Source of the DNA: an uncultured Acidobacteriia bacterium | Lineage (GTDB): Bacteria > Acidobacteriota > Terriglobia > Bryobacterales > Bryobacteraceae | DNA length: 64,000 bases | Assembly (NCBI GenBank): GCA_903907865.1 | Contig: CAIVPR010000097.1 | Location: 62,001 to 126,000, forward strand | Direction: 5' to 3' | In this document: in pieces, positions 18,991 to 26,218 of the stretch | Numbering within the stretch: position 1 is the stretch's first letter | Layout of the letters: each line of letters begins with the position of its first letter | The notes under the pieces: generated by a model | What the model was told of the DNA's origin: nothing | The model's database searches: none | Seen by the model: only the letters and a program-made list of their open reading frames with translations | Program-made: the position numbers and the translations under genes

Positions 18991-19902
18991 ATGGAAGAAG
19001 GATTGGCTGGTTGTCTTGGTCTGCTATTCGCACTATGGATAGTCGGCAGGATCTTGAGATTGATCGCACTTTCCCTGCGTTGGCTGATGGTCGAGGCCAC
19101 TCTCGGCGAGCAGGCATTGACTCTAGCAGTCGCGGCACTGGTCACTTACACCGTGGTTTGGTTTGTCCTTCACATCCAAAGAAGGAAGCGCCGAGAGGCT
19201 GAGGCGAAAAAGAGGAAGGAGTATGAGGCCCAACAACAAGCTGTCCTGGATAGCCTCGCCAGTCTGCTGACTGATTCCAGAGGTCTCGCAGGACAACTCC
19301 ACCCTTTGATTCGTCGCGTCAATAGAGCCCTCGACTTATCCGAAAGCGAGTTTGCCGCCGGTGTGTTTGCCCCTTTCTGGGACGCCATCGAAAACGCGGC
19401 GCGCACACTCGCGGAATTCCACAACTGCATCGGGATCCTGGAACAAAAATCTCTTGAATACAAACGACAGTCGGCACTGTTGGACCAGGCGGCACCATCG
19501 TTCGACCTGGGAATCGCCAGTATTCCAGATTCAATAGGGCCGGCAGATCGGTTGCGCCAATGCGTGCGCACGGCCCAGCGGGATTTTCATTTTTCGACCA
19601 TCTACGAGCAGAGAAGAACGAATCAAATCCTAGTTGAGGGCTTCAAGACTCTTGAGCAGGCCATCGACAGGCTCGGGGGCCGTTTGGTTGCAGCCATCGA
19701 ACGCGCGACCTGTTCGATCATGGCAGCCATCGAAACCTCCTCAGCCTCCCGCTCGGAAGACACAGCTCGGTTACGGACTGAACTTCAGCAAACCCGACAA
19801 CAGTTAGCCAGTGATTCGAGATCCGCTCGCGATCACGAGGCCAAGTCAGAGAAGATGCTTGACAACATCCAGCGAGGGAGGCCCCCGGGGCTGCTTGGTT
19901 GA
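18991..19902 (+). CDS. Hypothetical membrane protein with long cytoplasmic coiled-coil part
   Basis: Not recognised. The 303-residue product has two N-terminal membrane segments (GCLGLLFALWIVGRILRLIAL and ALTLAVAALVTYTVVWFVLHI), a strongly charged stretch rich in Lys/Arg/Glu, and a helical remainder with coiled-coil character near the C-terminus (TARLRTELQQTRQQLASD). GGGAGG 6 bases before the ATG supports the start. It lies between full-length typA and the first vapBC remnant, so it may be cargo of whatever created the repeated typA fragments. Confidence 0.7.
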   Translation: MEEGLAGCLGLLFALWIVGRILRLIALSLRWLMVEATLGEQALTLAVAALVTYTVVWFVLHIQRRKRREAEAKKRKEYEAQQQAVLDSLASLLTDSRGLAGQLHPLIRRVNRALDLSESEFAAGVFAPFWDAIENAARTLAEFHNCIGILEQKSLEYKRQSALLDQAAPSFDLGIASIPDSIGPADRLRQCVRTAQRDFHFSTIYEQRRTNQILVEGFKTLEQAIDRLGGRLVAAIERATCSIMAAIETSSASRSEDTARLRTELQQTRQQLASDSRSARDHEAKSEKMLDNIQRGRPPGLLG

Positions 19903-19967
19903 AACCAACGGTTTTCCCGCCGGAAGGTCGGTATCTTTATATCAACGCGTCGGCGTTTGGACTTCCG

Positions 19968-20304
19968 CTACCGTACCAGCGGCAACACAGCGGCTTCGTG
20001 AAAGGCCGACTGGTCGAAGGTCGAATAGACCAGAATGTTCGCGTCGAGAATAACGGCGCTACCCGAGGGGAGGGTTGAACCATAGAGGTCTTCCCGCCGG
20101 AAAGTCATCGTTGGATCAGACATCGTGCCGCCGATGAGCGGCATCCCATCCAGTACGCTCGAACCGGCCTCTGGTTCCTGAAACGGTTTCAACACGATTG
20201 AGGCACCATTTCTGGAAACGCTCAGGCGCGTCCGCGGCGAGACTCGCAACAGTTGGGATGGCACACACAACCAGTTCGCCCGCGTCGTTGACTTGGACAA
20301 TCAT
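19968..20304 (-). pseudogene. Decayed vapBC toxin-antitoxin locus
   Basis: Homologous along its length to the intact vapBC at 21233-21902 but damaged in three ways. The antitoxin starts MIVQVNDAGELVV and then changes frame before LLRVSPRTRLSV. The antitoxin stop is lost, so its end (MTFRREDLYGS) runs in frame into the toxin start. The toxin goes from its first beta strand (GSAVILDANILVYSTFDQSAFHEA) directly to its last residues (VLPLVR), i.e. an internal deletion of roughly 115 codons that removes the other PIN active-site acids. It cannot encode a working nuclease. Confidence 0.8.
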
Positions 20305-20337
20305 GAGCAACCTCTCCCTTGCAATGATAACCCCTGC

Positions 20338-21008
20338 GCGAACTGGCGGCGGGCGAGTCGGAGATCCCGTCGCGCACCAGCAATCGCATCAGGCCGGCAA
20401 GCAGATGGAGCCGCTCGAAATGCTGGTGATCGACCGCCCCGAGCAGTTCATCGGTGTCGGTGATCGAGAAGCTGGGCTTGCGTAAGAGCAAGATGTCGAA
20501 GATGGTGAACAACGGCTCGGGGCGCGTGCGCCTGGATTCCACATCCCGTCGCGCGGGCTGATCGGACTTCGGAGCAATATTCTGACGGAATCGCGCGGGA
20601 CGGCGATCCATGAACTCCCTGTTCGACGGCTATGTCGAATGGCAGGGCGACATTCCGACGCGTCCGACCGGCTCGCTGGTATCGGACAGGTCGGGGAAGG
20701 CCACCAGCCACGCTATTTTCAACTTGCAGGAAAGCGGCGAGATCTTCGTGACCACGACGACGGAAGTGTACAAAGGCATGATTGTGGGCGAGAATGCACG
20801 CAATTTCGACCTCGACGTGAATATCGTCAAAGAAAAGAAGCTGACGAACATGCGGGCGTCGTCGGCCGACGATGCGATCCGGTTGGTTCAGCCACGGTTG
20901 ATGAATCTGGAGCAGGTGATCGAGTTTGTTCGGGACGATGAAATGGTGGAGATTACGCCGAAGTCGATCCGGTTGAGGAAGAAGATTTTGGCGGCCAACC
21001 GACGGTAG
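20338..21008 (+). pseudogene. typA 3' fragment, copy 2 (degraded)
   Basis: Matches the full-length typA from about base 18255 to its stop. The first part (20338-20609) contains several small indels: for example an extra C in GCGATCCATGAAC, and a lost base in GATTCCACATCC. The last 399 bases (20610-21008) are collinear with typA and keep an open frame that encodes the C-terminal 132 residues with a few substitutions (P to T, P to Q, A to V). It has no GTPase domain. The divergent vapBC remnant adjoins its left end. Confidence 0.85.
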
Positions 21009-21232
21009 GGGTAGCGGGTGGAGGTGGCCGATTTTCGACGGTGGAAGATGGTCAGAAAGGCATCCCTGCGCCGCTCGTTTCGGTGCGGCATGCAAGTTGC
21101 TCGGCCATACCGAGCCGATGAATAACCGATTCCGTGAGCCGTCTACCCCCCCGTGACGGGCTTGGTCTTGATCGCAACTGCGGACCGAAGCAATTGTGCG
21201 AAGTGTACCGTTCGAGACGTAGTGCCTTTTAG

Positions 21233-21685
21233 CTACAGTAACAGCGGCAATACGGTTATCGTTGGCGCGTACCGAGCGAAATCGGACGTGTTGTGCGTCA
21301 GCAGCCACTTGATGCCGTTGCTGCGCATCGTGGCCACGATGTTGGCGTCATGGATCTGCTTTCCTTGAATCGTCCTGGTTTCGATTAGGTCCAAAAGTGC
21401 GTCCGTCACGCCAACGTCATCGTCGGCGATTTGGAACTTGGCTTGGAAATGCCGTACCGCAGTCGCCAAGGCGTGCGGCGAAGGTTGCGGTCGGAAGTTG
21501 CCGGGTCGACTTGCGCTGGACAAATACTCCCGGAGAACTTGGCGGCTGGCCCAGAACTGAACTCGAGCCGACTCAAGTTCCCTCACGCGCCTGATCGTGG
21601 CGTCGTGAAAAGGGGACTCCTCGAAGATCATGTAGATCAGAATGTTGGCGTCCAGGAAGACGGCACTACCAAACGGTGGAGTCAT
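21233..21685 (-). CDS. PIN-domain ribonuclease toxin (VapC-type)
   Basis: Toxin of a type II toxin-antitoxin pair; PIN toxins cut RNA using metal ions held by conserved acids. The 150-residue product shows them in order: Asp in FLDANILIY, Glu in LREYLSS, Asp in IHDANIVATM, Asp in HNTSDFARY. Length is typical. It is transcribed after the antitoxin gene, which overlaps its start by 20 bases. A mutilated copy of the same locus lies 1 kb upstream, and an ORF for the typA C-terminus begins divergently just beyond the antitoxin. Confidence 0.85.
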   Translation of the reverse strand: MTPPFGSAVFLDANILIYMIFEESPFHDATIRRVRELESARVQFWASRQVLREYLSSASRPGNFRPQPSPHALATAVRHFQAKFQIADDDVGVTDALLDLIETRTIQGKQIHDANIVATMRSNGIKWLLTHNTSDFARYAPTITVLPLLL

Positions 21686-21902
21686 AGATGTCTTCCCGTC
21701 GGAAGGTCATCGCAGGATCCGACATTTTTCCGCCGATGAGGGGCAGCGCGTCCAGTACGCTCGAACCGATAGGTGGCTCCCGGCAGACGTCCAAAGCAAC
21801 GGACGAGCCGTTCCATGCAACGCTCAGGCGCGTCCTAGGCGGGACACGCAACAAGTGGGCTGGCACGACCAATTCGCCAGCGTCGTTCACTTCGACAATC
21901 AT
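21666..21902 (-). CDS. AbrB/MazE-fold antitoxin of the VapC-type toxin
   Basis: Short DNA-binding antitoxin. The N-terminal stretch MIVEVNDAGELVVPAHLLRV matches the swapped-hairpin AbrB/SpoVT fold, and the C-terminal part (SDPAMTFRREDIYDSTVW) is probably the toxin-binding tail. The ATG at 21902 is preferred over 21923 because the decayed copy conserves the same methionine and flank. It ends inside the start of the toxin gene, an order typical of vapBC operons that repress themselves. Confidence 0.8.
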   Translation of the reverse strand: MIVEVNDAGELVVPAHLLRVPPRTRLSVAWNGSSVALDVCREPPIGSSVLDALPLIGGKMSDPAMTFRREDIYDSTVW

Positions 21903-21937
21903 GAGCAACCCCTTTTTTATCATACCCCCGGGGCCGG

Positions 21938-22843
21938 ATGCCGATGCCGCACATCCAGATTGACGAGCCGACCATCGGCATGGTGTTCACTGTGAACACT
22001 TCGCCGTTCGCGGGCAAGGAAGGCAACTTCGTCACCTCGCGCAACATCCGCGACCGTCTGGACAAGGAACTGCTGACCAACGTTTCGATCAAGGTCGAGA
22101 CCCTGACCCCGGACACGTTCCGCGTGATGGGCCGCGGCGAGTTGCAACTCGCGATCCTGATCGAAATGATGCGCCGCGAAGGCTTCGAACTGGGCGTGGG
22201 CAAGCCGGAAATCCTGTCGCGCGTGGTGGACGGCAAGCAAATGGAGCCGCTCGAGATGCTGGTGATCGATTGCCCGGAGCAGTTCATCGGGGTGGTGATC
22301 GAAAAGCTGGCCTCGCGCAAGGGCAAGATGTCGAAGATGGTGAACAACGGCTCGGGGCGCGTGCGGCTCGAATTCCACATCCCGTCGCGCGGCCTGATCG
22401 GACTGCGCGGCGATATTGTGACCGAATCGCGTGGCACGGCGATCATGAACTCGCTGTTCGATGGCTATATCGACTGGCAGGGCGACATCCCGACGCGTCC
22501 GACCGGCTCGCTGGTTTCGGACCGAGCGGGCAAGGCCACCAGCCATGCGATCTTCAACTTGCAGGAGCGTGGCGAGATATTCGTGACCCCGACCACGGAG
22601 GTCTACGAAGGCATGATCGTGGGCGAAAACGCCCGCAATTCAGACCTCGACGTGAACATCGTCAAGGAAAAGAAGCTGACGAATATGCGTGCGTCGTCGG
22701 CCGACGATGCCATCCGGCTGGTGCCGCCGCGGTTGATGAATCTGGAGCAGGCGATTGAATTTGTGCGGGACGACGAGATGGTGGAGATTACGCCTAAGTC
22801 GATCCGGCTGCGGAAGAAGGTTTTGCAGGCGAATCGGCGGTAG
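21938..22843 (+). pseudogene. typA 3' half, copy 3 (open frame, no GTPase domain)
   Basis: Encodes 301 residues identical to residues 295-595 of TypA except for about ten conservative changes (such as T to N, I to V, G to A, E to D). It is collinear with bases 18019-18924 without indels, although the DNA differs at many synonymous sites. The match begins at the ATG of [11 protein letters not shown]. There is no G domain, so it cannot be a GTPase; it may be untranslated or make a C-terminal domain fragment. No clear ribosome-binding site precedes it, and the divergent antitoxin start is 36 bp away. Confidence 0.8.
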
Positions 22844-22872
22844 AGGCATCGAAAGCTCGAAGGAGTTTTCGA

Positions 22873-23625
22873 GTGTCCACAAAGTCCGCTTCGAGCCGCG
22901 ATCTCCGTCCCCGCTACGGTGTCGATGCCCCCGGCGTCATGTGGGGATTGCTGGGGAGCGGACTTGGGTTTCTGCTCCTTGGCTTCGCATGCCGGGTATT
23001 CTTTCGAGTGCCTTGGACTGCTTGGACTCTACAGCCCGTCTTTTTCGTGGCCGCAGGCGTTCTGCTCTTCCTTTTCTCGTGTATGACGGCATATGCTCTC
23101 AACGGGAAGATCCGGCAGCGCGATTTCATGCTAAGTCGCGTCCAATGGCGCGGGGATGAACAGGTCCTCGATATCGGTACCGGTCGAGGCCTGCTCCTGG
23201 TGGGCGCTGCCAAGCGGCTCAAGACTGGCAAGGCGATTGGTATTGACGTCTGGCGGAGCGAGGATCTTTCCGCGAACACCCCGGATGCGGCCCGTCGCAA
23301 CGCCGAGCTGGAAGGGGTCGCCTCCCTTGTGGAGGTTCGGGACGGCGACGCGAGGGATTTGGCCTTCGCCGACGACTCGATTGATGTGGTGTTGTCCCTT
23401 CTCTGCATCCACAATATCGAACCGGAGGAAGGCCGGGTGGTGGCATGCCGCGAGATCGCAAGGGTCTTGAAACTTGGGGGTACGGCGCTGATCGGCGACT
23501 ACCTGCCCACCCACAACTATGCAAAGACCTTGGCGGAAGCCGGTCTCCATGTAGTCTCGTCGCGGTCCTACTTTGGCACCGCACTCGGTTTGATGTGGAT
23601 GGTGGAGGCTGTCAAACCGGAATAG
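22873..23625 (+). CDS. Membrane-anchored class I SAM-dependent methyltransferase
   Basis: The 250-residue product has two N-terminal membrane segments (about residues 21-41 and 53-72), then a class I methyltransferase domain: motif I VLDIGTGRGLLLVG (98-111), the acidic loop IGIDVW, VRDGDARDL, and motif IV-like IDVVLSLLCIHNIEPEEGR. Substrate unknown. The GTG start has AAGGAG about ten bases upstream. A 6-bp GC hairpin follows the stop. Confidence 0.8.
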   Translation: MSTKSASSRDLRPRYGVDAPGVMWGLLGSGLGFLLLGFACRVFFRVPWTAWTLQPVFFVAAGVLLFLFSCMTAYALNGKIRQRDFMLSRVQWRGDEQVLDIGTGRGLLLVGAAKRLKTGKAIGIDVWRSEDLSANTPDAARRNAELEGVASLVEVRDGDARDLAFADDSIDVVLSLLCIHNIEPEEGRVVACREIARVLKLGGTALIGDYLPTHNYAKTLAEAGLHVVSSRSYFGTALGLMWMVEAVKPE

Positions 23626-23633
23626 CATCTCGG

Positions 23634-23651
23634 CCCCGGGGAAATCCGGGG
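23634..23651 (+). terminator. GC hairpin after the methyltransferase gene
   Basis: CCCCGG (23634-23639) and CCGGGG (23646-23651) around the loop GGAAAT, 8 bases after the stop codon. No T-run follows, so it is only a possible terminator. Confidence 0.35.
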
Positions 23652-23674
23652 GCGATTGGCGATACAATCACGGG

Positions 23675-24421
23675 ATGCCGCCACGCCCCACCGCCAAGCG
23701 CTCCGTGCCATTCGCAATACTCCTCGCGATCCTGCCGAACCCGGCCTTCGCCCAATTGGACAAGATCATCGGGGGAATCGGGAAGGTAGCTGGCGGTCCC
23801 AAGACACCGGGATCGACCAGCGATTCGCGCCTCGCCGAGGGTCTGAAGGAAGCCTTGACCATCGGCACGACCAATGCCGTCCGTCTTACAGGGGCGACCG
23901 ACGGCTACTTCAAGAACGAGCTGATCAAGATCGCCATGCCCCCGAAGTTGCGCACGGCGGAAAAGGGCGTGCGGATGGTGGGGGGCGGGCCGCAGGTGGA
24001 CGCGTTCGTGCTCGGGATGAACCGCGCCGCCGAAAAAGCCGCGCCGGAGGCGTCCAAGTACTTCAAGGACGCGATCGTCGGGATGACATTCTCGGACGCC
24101 CGCGCCATCCTGACCGGGGGCGACACGGCGGCGACCGATTACTTCCGTTCCAAGACCTCGGCACAACTAACCACCGCATTCCGTCCCAACGTGGAGGCCG
24201 CCATGGCCCAAGTCCAAGTGGCGCAGCGATTGGAGTCGGTAATGTCCAGCGTGAAGAAGGTGCCGTTTCTGAAGGCGGAGACGTTTGACTTGAACGAATA
24301 CGTCGTCCAGCAGGCCGTCGCGGGGATTTTCGTGATGGTCGGCCAAGAGGAGAAGAAGATCCGCAAGGACCCTGGTGCCCAGGTCACCGGACTGCTCCGC
24401 GAAGTCTTCGGGCACCGATGA
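23675..24421 (+). CDS. DUF4197 family exported protein
   Basis: The 248-residue product has a signal peptide (RSVPFAILLAILPNPAFA) and the DUF4197 pattern: SDSRLAEGLKEALTIGTTNAV, GYFKNELIKIAMPPKLRTAEKGVRMVGGGPQVDAFVLGMNRAAEKAAPEA, and the C-terminal VPFLKAETFDLNEYVVQQAVAGIFVMVGQEEKKIRKDP. Members are periplasmic helical proteins of unknown function. Length matches the family and the ATG is the natural start. Confidence 0.88.
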   Translation: MPPRPTAKRSVPFAILLAILPNPAFAQLDKIIGGIGKVAGGPKTPGSTSDSRLAEGLKEALTIGTTNAVRLTGATDGYFKNELIKIAMPPKLRTAEKGVRMVGGGPQVDAFVLGMNRAAEKAAPEASKYFKDAIVGMTFSDARAILTGGDTAATDYFRSKTSAQLTTAFRPNVEAAMAQVQVAQRLESVMSSVKKVPFLKAETFDLNEYVVQQAVAGIFVMVGQEEKKIRKDPGAQVTGLLREVFGHR

Positions 24422-24590
24422 CCCCTTGACGGGAGGTACACCCAAGATCGACAATGAAAGTGCGTGGAACGATTTAGGCCCGCCGACAGGCGGACCAGCT
24501 ACTTGCAACCACGTTAAAAAAGGCTAAAGGCAGCGTGGATCCAAAACACCGGACCCCCGTGAGCCTGCCCGGCCACCGGGGGAGAAAATT

Positions 24591-24863
24591 TTGGACCTGC
24601 AGGACCTTTTGCTCGTCACCGTTTCCGTCGCACCGCGCGATATCGAGCCGCTTTTGGACGCTTTGGCACACACGCCGCCGCCCATCGGCCCCACACTGAA
24701 CCCGACCCTTCGATACGAGGAATGGCAGGTCCACGCGGATTTCCCCGCCTACCGCAGTTGGCTGGGCGGGATCGGGGACGCGTTGTCGGGGCTGGATTCG
24801 GCCCGGCTTGCCTTCGCGCCAGCAGTGTCGGGAAGACGGGCGGGAAGTTGCGCCACGAAGTAG
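24591..24863 (+). CDS. Small hypothetical protein
   Basis: A 90-residue open frame starting at TTG, preceded by GGGGGAG at a spacing of about eight bases. The product (LLLVTVSVAPRDIEPLLDALAHT..., ending in HADFPAYRSWLGGIGDALSGLDSARLAFAPAVSG) looks protein-like but has no recognised domain. The 169 bp between the DUF4197 gene and this start hold an imperfect CCCCCGTG/CACCGGGGG stem (24554-24582) that could be the terminator of the DUF4197 gene. Moderate to low confidence because of size and start codon. Confidence 0.42.
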   Translation: MDLQDLLLVTVSVAPRDIEPLLDALAHTPPPIGPTLNPTLRYEEWQVHADFPAYRSWLGGIGDALSGLDSARLAFAPAVSGRRAGSCATK

Positions 24864-24955
24864 ACCTATCTCACGTTCTTAGCGCCAATTACAGTGTATT
24901 GCAGCCCGACAACTGAGTCGCGAATGTTGTAGTTAGCGGTGCGAATTCATATCCC

Positions 24956-25998
24956 ATGACTCCCGAGAGGTGGCAGCAGGTACGCGAATTGTTGGATCTG
25001 GCCTTGGCGCTTGATCCCGCCCGCGTCGATTCGTTCCTCGTGGCGGCTTGCAGCGGCGACGAGGACCTGGCAACCGAAATCAAATCGCTGATCGCCGCAG
25101 CCCGACGTCAGGGCACTGCGCTCGACAAGGCCGCACTTGCTCCCCACGCCGTCGCAATCGGGCCGGAATCCATCGTCGCTGGCTACCGGATCGTGTCCAA
25201 GTTGGGCGAAGGCGGCGTAGCTCAGGTTTTCGATGCACTTAGCCCGGTCGACGGCTCCCGCGTCGCCCTCAAGCTGATCCGGCAGAGTAATCCGGCGGGT
25301 GGCGGACTCGAACTCGACCTGCGGCGCCGCTTTCTCCGCGAGACCCGGTTCGCCAAGCAATTGCGGCACCCGAATATCGTGCAGGTGATCGAGGTTATCG
25401 ACGAATCCGAGGTTTCAGCCATCGTGATGGAGTTGGTGGAGGGCAGTCCGCTGTCGAGCCACATCGTGCAGGGTGGTATGCCTGTCGCTGCGGCCCTGCG
25501 GGCGGGAACGGAAGTCTGCGCGGGGCTGGCGGCGGCGCACGCGGTCGGGATCATCCACCGGGACCTGAAACCGGCCAACGTCATGATGGACGGGGACGGC
25601 ACCGCCAAGGTGCTGGACTTCGGAGCCGCCAAACAATTGTTCCGCGATACCGTCGGTGCCAGCGAAAACACGAGCACGGCGCGCGGCATGGTGATCGGAA
25701 CGCCAACCTATATGTCGCCCGAGCAGGTCCGCGGCGAGCGGGTGGACCACCGGTCGGACATTTTTCCTTCGGGAGCCTGCTGTACGAGATGCTCACGGGC
25801 GCGGCACCGTTCAAACGCCGGTCGACACTTGCGGCCATGTCAGCGATTATCCGCGAGAACCCGCGGCCGGTGGGGAACATCTGGGAGGAGATCCCCACCG
25901 GACTGGCGGCTGTTATCGACCGTTGCTTGGCCAAAGATCCGGCGGAACGGTTCGAACGGATTTCCGCGGCCGGTACTGCGCTCGCCGGGTTGCGCTAG
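24956..25998 (+). pseudogene. Ser/Thr protein kinase, single-base frameshift
   Basis: Eukaryotic-type kinase with a helical N-terminal part (MTPERWQQVRELLDLALALDPARVDSFL), then YRIVSKLGEGGVAQVF (glycine loop), VALKLI (ATP lysine), HRDLKPANVMM (catalytic loop), LDFGAAKQ (DFG) and GTPTYMSPEQVRG (activation segment). After DHRSDIF (base 25763) the frame is lost; the rest (FGSLLYEMLTGAAPFKRRSTLAAMSAII...) continues in another frame to a stop at 25998. One missing T in the T-run at 25758-25763 accounts for it. The enzyme as written lacks its C-lobe. A sequencing error is possible. It also lacks the TPR or propeller region usual in relatives. Confidence 0.8.
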
Positions 25999-26031
25999 CG
26001 GATTGTCGTAACTGCGCAACTCGGCATGTTA

Positions 26032-26053
26032 CCGAGCCGCGACCGCAAGGGAG
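26032..26053 (+). repeat. 22-bp dispersed repeat, second copy
   Basis: Identical to 10601-10622 (from CCGAGCCGCGACC to CAAGGGAG). It lies 33 bases after the kinase stop. Bases following the repeat differ between copies. Confidence 0.6.
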
Positions 26054-26121
26054 TGTCTGGGGTCGAAGGACGTGGTCGGGTTGGTGACGGTGTATGTGTT
26101 GTGGGTGGTGGTGGTGGTGGC

Positions 26122-26145
26122 GGGGACGGGGACGGGGACGGGGAC
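26122..26145 (+). repeat. (GGGGAC)4 tandem repeat, G-quadruplex-like
   Basis: Four exact GGGGAC units, preceded by a GGT/GTG-rich tract (26101-26120). Four runs of four G with two-base spacers fit the pattern for an intramolecular G-quadruplex. It lies between the kinase pseudogene and the convergent end of the ATPase gene. Confidence 0.75.
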
Positions 26146-26218
26146 GTATCCGCTGTGTCTGTGGTTCGCGGGGGTGAAGCGGCGGCGGACGGGTTGGTGG
26201 CTGGAGTGTAGTTGTAGT

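Noticed and set aside
24422-24590. Possible small RNA (SRP-like) after the DUF4197 gene
   Set aside because: No SRP core motif or tRNA fold; only one imperfect GC stem is visible.
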